Assembly: GCA_934438075.1 (NCBI GenBank)
Contig: CAKSBF010000001.1
Location: 62,001-126,000, forward strand
Direction: 5' to 3'
DNA from: an uncultured Clostridia bacterium
GTDB lineage: Bacteria; Bacillota; Clostridia; UBA1381; UBA9506
DNA length: 64,000 nucleotides
The notes under the pieces were generated by a model. That model was not told the origin of the DNA and did no database searches. It worked only from the letters and a program-made list of their open reading frames with translations. Within the stretch, counting starts at the first letter, position 1; each line of letters opens with the position of its first letter. Below, piece after piece: positions 1-8,263 of this stretch. Made by a program: the position numbers and the translations under genes.

Positions 1-257
1 ATTGTGACTTCCTTTTGCTCCCGTTCAATGGAAGCGCCTGAGCAAATAAAACCATTGCCGCGTTGTTCCATGTAACTTCCAAGCGCGCGCATCGCAGAAA
101 CAGTCGCGGAAATATCCTGCGATAGATCCACATTTTCCACTAAGCTTTTGCCATTTGCCAGCGCCGCGCAAATTAAAAGACGATGCGCCATGCTTTTTGA
201 CGGCGGCACGGTGAGTCTCCCCGCTAACTTTGCCGGCACAATTACCGCATTTTCCAT
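1..257 (-). CDS. aroA: 3-phosphoshikimate 1-carboxyvinyltransferase (EPSP synthase), N-terminal part
   Basis: The reverse strand from the ATG at 255-257 reads MENAVIVPAKLAGRLTVPPS followed by KSMAHRLLICAALANG. This is the conserved N-terminus of EPSP synthase, including the VPPSKS-AHR phosphate-binding segment. The enzyme joins shikimate-3-phosphate and phosphoenolpyruvate in aromatic amino acid synthesis. Only about 85 residues are inside the window; the rest runs off the left edge. An AGGTGG ribosome site lies just before the start, and only 12 bases separate it from the pheT stop, so it is probably cotranscribed with pheST. Confidence 0.9.
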   Translation of the reverse strand, partial: MENAVIVPAKLAGRLTVPPSKSMAHRLLICAALANGKSLVENVDLSQDISATVSAMRALGSYMEQRGNGFICSGASIEREQKEVT

Positions 258-269
258 GATTACTCCACC

Positions 270-2642
270 TTATCTGAGTTCTGCACCCAGTTTATTCTTT
301 AATGCATCCAAAATCTCCTGTACCGTCTTGTTGACATCCTCATCAGTCAGCGTTTTTTCCTCTGACTGAAGTTTCAGGGAATATGCCATAGATTTTTTGC
401 CCTGCGGTACCTGTTTCCCCTGATATACGTCAAACAAGGTAAGACCGGCAAAAAGATTTTTCGCTTTTTTCTTCATAATTTCCTCAACATCGGCTGCAAG
501 CACTGACTCATCTGCCAAAATAGCCAAGTCACGCACAACTGCCGGATACTTCGGCAACGGCTTATACTGTTTTGTATCCACTGCGCCATCGAGCAATACA
601 TCAAAACTGATTTGCGCCGCATAAATTTCACCATCTATGCCATAATTATCACAAACCTCCGGATGAATCTGACCAAGAACACCCGCACGCTTTCCGCCAA
701 TCATCAGCACTGCACTCCGCCCCGGATGGAAGGTCGGGTCATCCGTCAGCGGAACGAAACGGCACTTGGTAACATTTAAGCCCTCCAGCAATGCCTCTAC
801 GATTCCCTTTAAGTCAAAGAAATCACAGCCGCCATACATTCCCAGGGTAACCTCCTGTTCCTCCTTCGGCAGCAGCTCATTCTCAACCGGCAGATAGATT
901 TTTGCCAGTTCAAACAATCTCGCCTGCGGTGCCTTAAAGTTGGCATTGCGTGCCAATGTTTCCATCATAGAAGCCAGTGAAGTTGTACGCATAACCGAGT
1001 TTTCAACCCCCAGAGGGTTGGAGATTTTTACCACATTGCGCAGCGCACTGTCCTGTGCAATATTTAATTTATCGAAGATATTTGGATTGGTAAAACTGTA
1101 GGTAATAATTTCATACATACCGCAGGCAGTCAGTATATCCTTTACTTTATCCTCTGCCGTCTGTGAGCGTGTTTTCACAGCAGAAACCGTTTCGCTACGC
1201 ATCAAAGTAGAAGGAATTTTATCATAACCGTAAATACGAACAACCTCCTCCGCAACATCGGCGAAGCCCTCAACGTCCGCACGGAAGGAAGGCACAATAA
1301 CGTTACTTCCGTCGTAAGCAAAACCGAGTGCATACAGACTGTTCAGCATGGAATCCTTATCAATATCACAGCCTAAGAATCGGTTAATTTCATCAGCATC
1401 AAACGGAATCTTTCTTTGCTCTGTCTCTGCATGGTTCACATCAATCATTCCGTCAACCACCTCGCCGCAGCCAAGTTCCTCCACCAATTCACATGCACGC
1501 AGCAATGCCGGGACGGTGTTGTTTGGATCAAGTCCCTTTTCATATCTGGCAGAACTTTCCGTTCTAAGTCCCAGCTTTTGAGCGGTTTTTCGCACACTTG
1601 TACCAAAAAAGTTTGCCGACTCAAACAAAATGGCGTGAGTATCCTCTTTTACTTCAGAATTTTCTCCGCCCATAACACCGGCCACCGCAACCGGCTTTTT
1701 CCCATCGCAAATTACCAGCATACTGCTGTCAAGCTTGCGCTCTTCTCCGTCCAGCGTCACCATTTTTTCATCATCTTCCGCACGGCGTACATTAATCCGG
1801 GCATCCTCTAAAAAGTTCAGGTCGAAAGCATGCATCGGCTGACCATACTCCAGTTGAACATAGTTTGTGATATCAACAATGTTATTAATCGGGCGCATAC
1901 CACACGCCTTCAGCCGGTCTGCCATCCATTTCGGCGACGGTCCGATTTTTACGTTCTTTATCACTTTAGCACTGTAGCGTTTACAGATTTCCGTATCCTC
2001 AACATGAATGGATACATAATCGTTGACATCGCCGCCGCAGCCTTTAACCTCAGGCTCCTTCACCGAAAACGGGCGGCCAAAGGTAACTGCTGTCTCTCTC
2101 GCAAGGCCAATAACGCTCAAACAATCCGGACGGTTAGAAGTGATCTCAAACTCTACCACATTTTCATTCAGTCCGAATACCTCTCGGATATCCTTTCCCA
2201 ACGGTAAATCGCCGTTCAAAATCAAAATGCCGTATTCCGCATCGGGAAAATCCTCCTTTGTCATGCCAATTTCTTCATAAGAGCACATCATTCCATTAGA
2301 AGGAAGTCCGCGCAGCTTGCCCTTTTTTATTTTCTTGCCGCCCGGTAATATTGCACCGTCTAATGCCACCGGAACCACCTGTCCCGGCTTTACATTGTCT
2401 GCCCCTGTAATAATTTGGATGGTTTCACTCCCGGTATCCACCTGACAAACGCGCAGTTTGTCGGCATCCGGATGCGGCTCAACGGACAAAATTTTTGCCG
2501 TAACCACATTTTGCACTTCATCGCCAATATTTTCCACACCCTCTACCTTAGAGCCTGTCATGGTAAGCGCATGGTTGTACTGCTCCGGCGTGATACCGGT
2601 CATATCTGTATAATCACTGAGCCAACTCATTGGAATTTTCAT
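270..2642 (-). CDS. pheT: Phenylalanine--tRNA ligase beta subunit
   Basis: The 790-residue protein has the normal length and architecture of bacterial PheT. An N-terminal EMAP/OB-type tRNA-binding domain (about residues 40-150) contains PHPDADKLRVCQV. B3/B4 and B5 regions follow, and a C-terminal ferredoxin-like anticodon-binding domain begins near PLPKYPAVVRDLAIL. It forms the alpha2-beta2 enzyme with PheS in the cytoplasm and carries the editing site. The ATG is preceded by AAAGGA. It follows pheS by 32 bases and is under the same T-box leader. Nothing looks abnormal. Confidence 0.97.
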   Translation of the reverse strand: MKIPMSWLSDYTDMTGITPEQYNHALTMTGSKVEGVENIGDEVQNVVTAKILSVEPHPDADKLRVCQVDTGSETIQIITGADNVKPGQVVPVALDGAILPGGKKIKKGKLRGLPSNGMMCSYEEIGMTKEDFPDAEYGILILNGDLPLGKDIREVFGLNENVVEFEITSNRPDCLSVIGLARETAVTFGRPFSVKEPEVKGCGGDVNDYVSIHVEDTEICKRYSAKVIKNVKIGPSPKWMADRLKACGMRPINNIVDITNYVQLEYGQPMHAFDLNFLEDARINVRRAEDDEKMVTLDGEERKLDSSMLVICDGKKPVAVAGVMGGENSEVKEDTHAILFESANFFGTSVRKTAQKLGLRTESSARYEKGLDPNNTVPALLRACELVEELGCGEVVDGMIDVNHAETEQRKIPFDADEINRFLGCDIDKDSMLNSLYALGFAYDGSNVIVPSFRADVEGFADVAEEVVRIYGYDKIPSTLMRSETVSAVKTRSQTAEDKVKDILTACGMYEIITYSFTNPNIFDKLNIAQDSALRNVVKISNPLGVENSVMRTTSLASMMETLARNANFKAPQARLFELAKIYLPVENELLPKEEQEVTLGMYGGCDFFDLKGIVEALLEGLNVTKCRFVPLTDDPTFHPGRSAVLMIGGKRAGVLGQIHPEVCDNYGIDGEIYAAQISFDVLLDGAVDTKQYKPLPKYPAVVRDLAILADESVLAADVEEIMKKKAKNLFAGLTLFDVYQGKQVPQGKKSMAYSLKLQSEEKTLTDEDVNKTVQEILDALKNKLGAELR

Positions 2643-2674
2643 TCTATTTCAATCCTTTCTGTCAACGTTATCAA

Positions 2675-3694
2675 TTAAAACTGCTTTAAGAAACGCAAAT
2701 CGTTATCATAGAACAAACGCAAATCATCTATATTCATCCGGCGCATAACAATACGTTCCAGACCTAAACCGAATGCAAAACCGCTGTATACCTTCGGATC
2801 AATGCCGCAGCGCTCCAGCACCTTCGGATGAACCATGCCTGCCCCTAAAATTTCGATAAATCCCTCTCCCTTGCACACACGGCAGCCCTTGCCGCCGCAG
2901 ACAAAACAGGAGACGTCAACCTCCGCACTCGGCTCAGTAAACGGAAAATGGTGCGGGCGAAGCCTAATTTTTGCTTCCTGTCCGTATAGAGTCTTCAGAA
3001 AGGTTTCAAGCGTACCTTTTAAGTCTGCCATAGTAATTCCTTTGTCAACCACCAGTCCTTCAATCTGATGAAACACCGGTGAATGTGTTGCATCAACTGC
3101 ATCACTTCGGTACACGCGTCCCGGCGCAATAATGCGAATCGGCGGTTTTTGCTGCTCCATTACGCGCACCTGCACCGGCGAAGTTTGAGAACGGAGCACC
3201 ACACTGTCGGAAATATAGAACGAATCCTGCGTATCACGTGCCGGATGATCCTTTGGGATATTCAGCGCCTCAAAGTTGTAATAGTCCAATTCAACTTCCG
3301 GTCCTTCCGCAATAGAAAAGCCCATGCCCAGAAAAATTTCCTTTACTTCATCCAAAACAGAGGTTAGCGGATGCCTCTTGCCCAATTCCGGTTTTTTACC
3401 TGCCATAGTCACATCAAGTGACTCCGCCTGCATTTTTGCCTGACGTTCCTGAGCAAGCACTGCCGTCTTCTTATTTTCAATCATTTCCTCAATATGGGAA
3501 CGCACCTCATTGGCAATCTGCCCGATTGCCGGACGCTCCTCCGGTGAAAGCTTACCCATGCCTCTCAGCACAGCCGTAAGTTCTCCCTTTTTACCGAGAA
3601 AGCGAACGCGCGCATCTTCAAGCACCGATGCGGACTTTGCTGACTCTAAAGCTTTTTTTGCCTCCTCCTGAATTTTCAGAAGCTGTTCCTTCAT
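2675..3694 (-). CDS. pheS: Phenylalanine--tRNA ligase alpha subunit
   Basis: This is the catalytic subunit of PheRS, with class II synthetase motifs visible: HPL-SVLDEVKEIF (motif 1 area), RSQTSPVQVR and YRSDAVDATHSPVFHQIEG (motif 2), and GLGLERIVMRRM (motif 3). The longest reading frame starts at 3706, but that ATG overlaps the AAAGGA ribosome site. The ATG at 3692-3694 (MKEQLLKIQEE) has correct spacing, so a 339-residue product is preferred. It is the first gene of a pheS-pheT-(aroA) operon controlled by the upstream T-box. Confidence 0.96.
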   Translation of the reverse strand: MKEQLLKIQEEAKKALESAKSASVLEDARVRFLGKKGELTAVLRGMGKLSPEERPAIGQIANEVRSHIEEMIENKKTAVLAQERQAKMQAESLDVTMAGKKPELGKRHPLTSVLDEVKEIFLGMGFSIAEGPEVELDYYNFEALNIPKDHPARDTQDSFYISDSVVLRSQTSPVQVRVMEQQKPPIRIIAPGRVYRSDAVDATHSPVFHQIEGLVVDKGITMADLKGTLETFLKTLYGQEAKIRLRPHHFPFTEPSAEVDVSCFVCGGKGCRVCKGEGFIEILGAGMVHPKVLERCGIDPKVYSGFAFGLGLERIVMRRMNIDDLRLFYDNDLRFLKQF

Positions 3695-3753
3695 AATATT
3701 ATACATCCTTTCTTCAAGGCGCTTTCAAAGCACCCTTACAAAATATTTTACAA

Positions 3754-3790
3754 TAAAAAAAGCCGTCCGTCCCGCAAGGGACGAACGACA
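3754..3790 (-). terminator. T-box intrinsic terminator
   Basis: On the reverse strand GUUCGUCCC-UUGC-GGGACGGAC forms a strong hairpin followed by GGCUUUUUUU. It sits just after the T-box sequence and 60 bases before the pheS start, the usual place of the attenuator. Confidence 0.92.
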
Positions 3791-4004
3791 AACTGCCATC
3801 CGTGGTACCACCCTAATTCTCTGCAGAGCAGAGCACTCAAGAACGGATTACGTCCGTCACCCGTCACAGCCTACACAAAAGCTCTTCAGCCATGCAGCTC
3901 CGGAGTGAAATTTCGTACCGCGCTTTAACCGAACCCCCTCTCAGCCGCCGAAGGGTTCTCTCTCATTTAGGTTCTGCGCTCCTACTTTGCTCCATCATTG
4001 CTTT
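3754..4004 (-). promoter_or_regulatory. T-box leader (tRNA-Phe-sensing riboswitch) of pheST
   Basis: The reverse strand carries the T-box sequence GGGTGGTACCACGG at 3800-3813, which pairs with the uncharged tRNA acceptor end. It is preceded by a long structured stem I region containing an AGUAGGAG segment and is followed by a terminator hairpin. A UUC triplet at 3907-3909, opposite that segment, is a candidate Phe specifier codon. The leader lies directly upstream of pheS. Known T-box behaviour predicts readthrough when tRNA-Phe is uncharged. Confidence 0.93.
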
Positions 4005-4010
4005 GCAGAT

Positions 4011-4039
4011 ATTGTATCATACATAACGCCGTTTTTCAA
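4011..4039 (-). promoter_or_regulatory. SigA-type promoter for the pheST leader
   Basis: Reverse strand TTGAAA, 17-base spacer, TACAAT. It is placed so that transcription starts near 4004, at the 5' end of the T-box structure. Confidence 0.75.
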
Positions 4040-4161
4040 GTAAAAAAGCGAAAAATTTGCAAATCTTTTGATGCGCTATATATATGATATGATTTTTCAC
4101 AAAAAATAATATAAATTGTTGACAAAAAAGCAAAAAAATTTAATTAATTTACAGATTTTAG

Positions 4162-4190
4162 TTGACTAAAACGCAATAAGCAGATATAAT
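4162..4190 (+). promoter_or_regulatory. SigA-type promoter for secDF
   Basis: TTGACT, exactly 17 bases, TATAAT, 35 bases before secD. A second TTGACA at 4119 may give an additional upstream promoter. It is divergent from the pheST promoter. Confidence 0.82.
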
Positions 4191-4225
4191 AATTCTATGC
4201 GATTTACACAAAGGAGGAAAATGGA

Positions 4226-5524
4226 ATGGGTAAAAGTATTACAAAATTAATTATCGTAATACTTGTCATTGCACTGGGTGCAACCGTTGCTTTATGCGGT
4301 TTCCACATTAACACGATGGGATGGGATATCAGTTATCCGTCCGCTTTGGATGAAAACTACGGAATCCGTCAGGGTCTCGACTTGGTCGGCGGCTCATCTA
4401 TCACGTATGAAGCACAGGCTGACTCGGTTACAGATGACGAGATGGAATCTGTTAAAAACGTATTGCGTAAACGTCTTGACTCTTTAGGATACAGTGAAGC
4501 AACTGTTTCCCGTCAGGGCGAAAAAAAGGTCCGGGTAGAAATCCCGGCAATCCAGGATCCGCAGCAGGCTGTGGAAACTTTGGGTCAGACAGCAAAGCTC
4601 AGTTTCCGCGACGCAGACGACAACGTTGTTTTGGAGGGTTCTGATGTCAAAAGCGCTACCGCACGTTACGGTCAAACCGATCAGACGGGCAGCAGCAAAC
4701 ACTTTGTAGAATTAACGCTTAATGATTCCGGCGTGCAGAAATTTGCTGATGCAACCGCTGCGGCAGCGGCGCGCAAAAGCGAAAACAAAAACTACATTGC
4801 CATCAAACTGGACGATCAGACAATTAGCCAGCCAAATGTTGACAATGCTATTAATTCCTCGTCTTGTATTATTTCCGGCGGATTTACTGATTCAACGGAA
4901 ACGAACGAACTGGCAACCTTGATTAATTCAGGTAATTTGCCTTTCTCCATCAAAGACGTAGAACTTCGGAGCGTCGGACCGACCCTCGGTGAGAAAGCAC
5001 TCTCCACCAGTTTAATGGCAGCAGGTATCGGTATTGCGCTTATATTGATCTTTATGCTTTTGGTTTACCGCCTGCCGGGCCTCATGGCTGACATTGCCTT
5101 GGTCGCATATGTTGCAATTGTCACTTTCCTGATGACATGGTTCAGAATCAATCTGAGTCTGCCGGGTATTGCGGGTATTATACTTTCTGTCGGTATGGCA
5201 GTCGATGCAAACGTCATTATCTTCGCCAGAATGAAAGAAGAACTTGCCGTTGGCAGAACGATCAAGGCCGCGGTAACAGCAGGTTTTGACCGTGCGTTTA
5301 TTGCTATTTTAGACTCGAACATCACAACCTTAATTGCCGCTGTTGTGCTTTATTATTTCGGCACAGGCCCGATTCAGGGTTTTGCTATCACCTTGGGAAT
5401 CGGTACGGTTGTCAGTATGTTCTCCGCTATTGTCATCACAAAGTTCCTGCTCAAACAAATGGTTGGACTTAAAATTAAAAATGCATGGCTGTTCGGCCTC
5501 GATACCGGAAAGGAGGCAAAATAA
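4226..5524 (+). CDS. secD: Protein translocase subunit SecD
   Basis: A 432-residue membrane protein of the RND-like Sec accessory family. One N-terminal membrane segment (about 8-28) is followed by a large extracytoplasmic P1 region starting with GIRQGLDLVGGSSITYEA, the typical SecD motif. Five C-terminal membrane segments follow, with GIAGIILSVGMAVDANVIIFARMKEEL in the conserved fourth-helix region. SecD works with SecF to drive preprotein export through SecYEG using the ion gradient. AAGGAGG lies 8 bases before the ATG. secD and secF are separate here, unlike the fused SecDF of Bacillus. Confidence 0.96.
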   Translation: MGKSITKLIIVILVIALGATVALCGFHINTMGWDISYPSALDENYGIRQGLDLVGGSSITYEAQADSVTDDEMESVKNVLRKRLDSLGYSEATVSRQGEKKVRVEIPAIQDPQQAVETLGQTAKLSFRDADDNVVLEGSDVKSATARYGQTDQTGSSKHFVELTLNDSGVQKFADATAAAAARKSENKNYIAIKLDDQTISQPNVDNAINSSSCIISGGFTDSTETNELATLINSGNLPFSIKDVELRSVGPTLGEKALSTSLMAAGIGIALILIFMLLVYRLPGLMADIALVAYVAIVTFLMTWFRINLSLPGIAGIILSVGMAVDANVIIFARMKEELAVGRTIKAAVTAGFDRAFIAILDSNITTLIAAVVLYYFGTGPIQGFAITLGIGTVVSMFSAIVITKFLLKQMVGLKIKNAWLFGLDTGKEAK

Positions 5525-6438
5525 TGAACAGACAGTTAAAAATTGTTGAACACGCAAAATATTATTGGGCTGTTTCCATTATTATTATCTTACTCGGCGC
5601 AATCTTTTTAATCGCGAACGGTGGATTTGCCGAGGATATTGAATTCGCCGGAGGTCTGAGCATGACGGTTGATATGGGCGAGCAGGCCAAAACTGTTGAT
5701 TTGGACGAAATTGCTTCTCTGGTAAAAGAAGTTGCCCCTGACGTTGGTGAACCTGTTATTCAGCGTTCGGATGATAATCAGATTGTAATTCAGACTGTTA
5801 CGGTTGAAAATGATGTGCGCGATGCGATTCAGAATAAAATTTTGGAAAAATATTCGCTCGAGCCGTCTGCAATATTGTCAGCCGACAACATCAGCGCAAC
5901 GGTCGGAGGCGAATTAAAGGCACAGGCATTGCAAGCCACAGGTATTGCCGCATTACTGATGCTTTTATATATCAGCATCCGTTTTGAGTTTAAAACCGGT
6001 GTTGCTGCTATTGTTGCACTGCTTCACGACTGTGCAATCATGCTTTCGTTTTACGCGATCTTCCGTGTGCCGATTAATACAACATTCATTGCTGCCATTT
6101 TGACGATTATCGGTTACTCTATCAACAACTCTATTGTTGTATTTGACCGTATTCGCGAAAACTACAAAAAGAGCAGACGTGCGCCATTTAATGAAACGGT
6201 TAATAACAGTGTAAAGCAGACCTTGACACGTTCCATTAACACGACCATTACCACATTGTTACCGGTTGTGATGCTTCTCATCTTCGGTGTTTCTTCCATC
6301 CGTACTTTTACAATCCCGCTGATTGTAGGTCTTTTGGCAGGAACCTATTCTTCCGTTCTTCTGGCTGCTCCTGTTTGGGCATGGCTGAAGAGATGGCAGG
6401 ATGGATGGAAAAAACGCAAACGCAGCAAGACTGCATAA
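5524..6438 (+). CDS. secF: Protein translocase subunit SecF
   Basis: Partner of SecD. It has an N-terminal membrane segment, a short P1 domain with EFAGGLSMTVDM, and five more helices including the conserved GYSINNSIVVFDRIREN and TRSINTTITTLLPVVMLL. The frame is open 13 codons further upstream, but the ATG at 5524 overlaps the secD stop (TAATG) and is preceded by GGAAAGGAGG, so translation is probably coupled. The predicted product is 304 residues, normal for the family. Confidence 0.96.
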   Translation: MNRQLKIVEHAKYYWAVSIIIILLGAIFLIANGGFAEDIEFAGGLSMTVDMGEQAKTVDLDEIASLVKEVAPDVGEPVIQRSDDNQIVIQTVTVENDVRDAIQNKILEKYSLEPSAILSADNISATVGGELKAQALQATGIAALLMLLYISIRFEFKTGVAAIVALLHDCAIMLSFYAIFRVPINTTFIAAILTIIGYSINNSIVVFDRIRENYKKSRRAPFNETVNNSVKQTLTRSINTTITTLLPVVMLLIFGVSSIRTFTIPLIVGLLAGTYSSVLLAAPVWAWLKRWQDGWKKRKRSKTA

Positions 6439-6453
6439 CGTAACGATACTTTC

Positions 6454-6487
6454 GGAGAACCTCATTGAAGGTTCTCCTTTTTTATTA
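6454..6487 (+). terminator. Terminator after secF
   Basis: GGAGAACCT-CATTGA-AGGTTCTCC hairpin followed by TTTTTTTATT, 16 bases after the secF stop. Confidence 0.92.
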
Positions 6488-6532
6488 GGTTTTGCAAAAA
6501 ACAAAATAATCCCTCTTTTCAATTTTACAACT

Positions 6533-6585
6533 CAATAAAAAAATAACGCCGTTGCATCGCTCTTCTTAGAACCCGCAACGGCGTT
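6533..6585 (-). terminator. Terminator after the DUF5131 gene
   Basis: Perfect 11-base inverted repeat AACGCCGTTGC / GCAACGGCGTT. On the reverse strand it is followed by ATTTTTTTATT, just after the stop of the DUF5131 gene. Confidence 0.85.
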
Positions 6586-6594
6586 ACCATCTTT

Positions 6595-7380
6595 TTATCT
6601 TCCGGTTTCAGTCACATTCTTTGGAATACCATATTCACCAATCATATAATCAATCCCCGCCTTTTTTGCCTGTGCAAGCTGAAAACGACGTTTAACACGG
6701 TACATTTTTCCATCCTTCATAAAATGTGCACCTGTTTGGTGAAAACAAAATGGTATATCTTTCTCCACACATTGTTCCCGCAAGTTTAAAATCCAATCGT
6801 AATCACACACCCTGGCATTTACCCCCGATTCTCCGCCTGCTGAAACTTCTTCAATTTCTCCGCTTAAATACTCCGATATATTAATATTTTCCAGCAAAGG
6901 CGCAGCGATAATAGACTTATGTTTAATCGGCAATCGTTGAAAAATAGGAAGTCGATAGTCGGCCATCTCCTGATTTTCAACCGTACATCCAACCATAACA
7001 TTATCGTATCCGCTGCCCCAGTCCTGCGGCACACATTTCTCCAGACGATCAATTCGTTTGGTAAAAAAATAAAACATGCAGTCGCTGCGAAGCCGTATCA
7101 TTTCCCAGCATTCCTGCCTCCAATCATCCGCATCCTTTAACAAAAAGTCTGATGTAAAACAAGTAAATATAATTTTACCGGACGGGATTTTATAGTTTCC
7201 GTCACGCCGCTTCTTTACAGGCAAATTAAAATTTCCGGTTTTACGACAAAAGCTACTGGCAATTTCCGCACCATACATTTCATCCTGCCGATATACATAG
7301 CAGTAACGACAGCCCGGGCTGATTTTGGTACAGCCATGCCATGGATTCCAGCCCGTATAAATATCCTTTTCCCTCGCCAT
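6595..7380 (-). CDS. DUF5131 (phage Gp37/Gp68-like) radical-SAM-type protein
   Basis: The 261-residue protein begins with the family signature TGWNPWHGCTKISPGCRYCY. The cysteines at 17, 24 and 27 (CX6CX2C) resemble a radical-SAM-type iron-sulfur ligand set. Further family-like segments are FTCFTSDFLL, FYFFTKRIDRL, VMVGCTVENQ and AGGESG. The family is widespread in phages and bacteria; its reaction is not established. The gene is a single-gene unit with its own terminator, between secDF and a tRNA-Leu gene, and may be an acquired insertion at this site. No integrase or repeats were seen. Confidence 0.85.
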   Translation of the reverse strand: MAREKDIYTGWNPWHGCTKISPGCRYCYVYRQDEMYGAEIASSFCRKTGNFNLPVKKRRDGNYKIPSGKIIFTCFTSDFLLKDADDWRQECWEMIRLRSDCMFYFFTKRIDRLEKCVPQDWGSGYDNVMVGCTVENQEMADYRLPIFQRLPIKHKSIIAAPLLENINISEYLSGEIEEVSAGGESGVNARVCDYDWILNLREQCVEKDIPFCFHQTGAHFMKDGKMYRVKRRFQLAQAKKAGIDYMIGEYGIPKNVTETGR

Positions 7381-7429
7381 ACCGTTCCCCCTGTTTTTAT
7401 TTAATACCCGCCGGATAAACCCAAGGATG

Positions 7430-7467
7430 AAAAATCGGCAAGACTCTATAAGAATCTTACCGATTTT
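7430..7467 (-). terminator. Terminator after tRNA-Leu
   Basis: On the reverse strand AAAAATCGGTAAGA, an 11-base loop, TCTTGCCGATTTTT: a stem with one G-U pair ending in a U-run, immediately after the tRNA CCA end. Confidence 0.88.
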
Positions 7468-7555
7468 TGGTGCCGCTGACCGGAATCGAACCGGTACGGA
7501 TTATTCGTCCGACAGATTTTAAGTCTGTTGTGTCTGCCAGTTCCACCACAGCGAC
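7468..7555 (-). tRNA. tRNA-Leu (anticodon UAA)
   Basis: The reverse strand folds as a class II tRNA of 88 bases with encoded CCA. The acceptor GUCGCUG pairs with CAGCGGC, the D-arm contains GGUGGAACUGGCAGACAC, and the anticodon stem-loop is CAGACUUAAAAUCUG with UAA. A long variable arm and the GGUUCGAUUCC T-loop follow. It decodes UUA/UUG. It stands alone with its own promoter and terminator. Confidence 0.97.
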
Positions 7556-7584
7556 AGTATTCAGTTGTTTTGAACACGGATGAT

Positions 7585-7613
7585 ATTATATCACAAAGCA
7601 AATCAATTGTCAA
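7585..7613 (-). promoter_or_regulatory. Consensus promoter for tRNA-Leu
   Basis: Reverse strand TTGACA, 17 bases, TATAAT: a perfect SigA consensus about 30 bases upstream of the mature tRNA 5' end. Confidence 0.92.
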
Positions 7614-7764
7614 GAAATAGTTTAATCTTCCTTGCAGTTTTTCATTAAAAAATATGTTATCTCTATGTAAAACCTATTTCACACAAAATTAATACAATGC
7701 TTTTTTCGCAAACGAATGTAACAAAATGCACGAAAAATAATTCTAAAAATTTACATTTTATTCA

Positions 7765-7793
7765 TTGACATTATATCGGTTTAGGTGTATGAT
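7765..7793 (+). promoter_or_regulatory. SigA-type promoter for the HPr-like gene
   Basis: TTGACA, 17 bases, TATGAT, about 30 bases before an AAGGAGG ribosome site. Confidence 0.78.
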
Positions 7794-7821
7794 ATAATTA
7801 ACAAATAAAGGAGGGTTTCAC

Positions 7822-8049
7822 ATGAACACATTTAATATTGTCTTAAGCTCAATCAATGATGTAAAAAATTTCGTCAATATCGTTAATAAATATGATTTTG
7901 ATGTTGATTTAACTTCCGGAAGATATGTTGTTGACGCAAAGTCTATCATGGGTATTTTCAGCCTTGACTTGAGCAAACCAATTAAAGTAGAGGTTCACGC
8001 TACGGATGCTGATGAATTTATTGCAGAACTGAAGCCTTTTATTCAGTAA
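7822..8049 (+). CDS. HPr-family protein lacking the catalytic histidine
   Basis: The 75-residue protein has the HPr fold signature: GRYVVDAKSIMGIFSLDL matches the HPr region around Ser46 (here Ser41), the site of HPr kinase in Firmicutes, and the C-terminus ends in a family-like helix. The usual active-site segment GxHARPA with His15 is replaced by SSINDVKNFVNIV, so it cannot carry phosphate from Enzyme I in the normal way. This recalls Crh of Bacillus, which keeps only the serine and acts in catabolite repression; a regulatory role is inferred. It is a single gene with its own promoter and terminator. Confidence 0.82.
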   Translation: MNTFNIVLSSINDVKNFVNIVNKYDFDVDLTSGRYVVDAKSIMGIFSLDLSKPIKVEVHATDADEFIAELKPFIQ

Positions 8050-8078
8050 TCCCTCGTGAAAATTATTTTTTGATTATC

Positions 8079-8115
8079 AACGTGATTTGCAGCCATGCTG
8101 CGGATCACGTTTTTT
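8079..8115 (+). terminator. Terminator after the HPr-like gene
   Basis: AACGTGAT, inner GCAG/CTGC stem, ATCACGTT followed by TTTTTTG, 30 bases after the stop codon. Confidence 0.88.
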
Positions 8116-8166
8116 GTATGCAATATTATATGATCTAATCTGCATCTCCACGCGATAATCGTTTTA

Positions 8167-8214
8167 ACAAAAAGGCCGCAACACCACTGATTTAATGAAA
8201 AGCGGTGTGCGGTC
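8167..8214 (-). terminator. Terminator after the ECF S-component gene
   Basis: On the reverse strand GACCGCACACCGCT pairs with AGTGGTGTTGCGGCC and is followed by TTTTTG. It lies about 50 bases after the stop of the gene ending at 8264. Confidence 0.82.
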
Positions 8215-8263
8215 TCTGTTTATCTGGCTTCATAAAATAACATTCTGCTGATAGAAGTTCCTG

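Noticed and set aside
6595..7380. Idea that the DUF5131 gene belongs to a defence island
   Set aside because: Neighbours are secDF, a tRNA and an HPr-like gene; no restriction, toxin or nuclease gene is near.
8050..8263. Possible small RNA in the gap between the HPr-like and ECF genes
   Set aside because: The two hairpins are explained as convergent terminators and no promoter lies between them.
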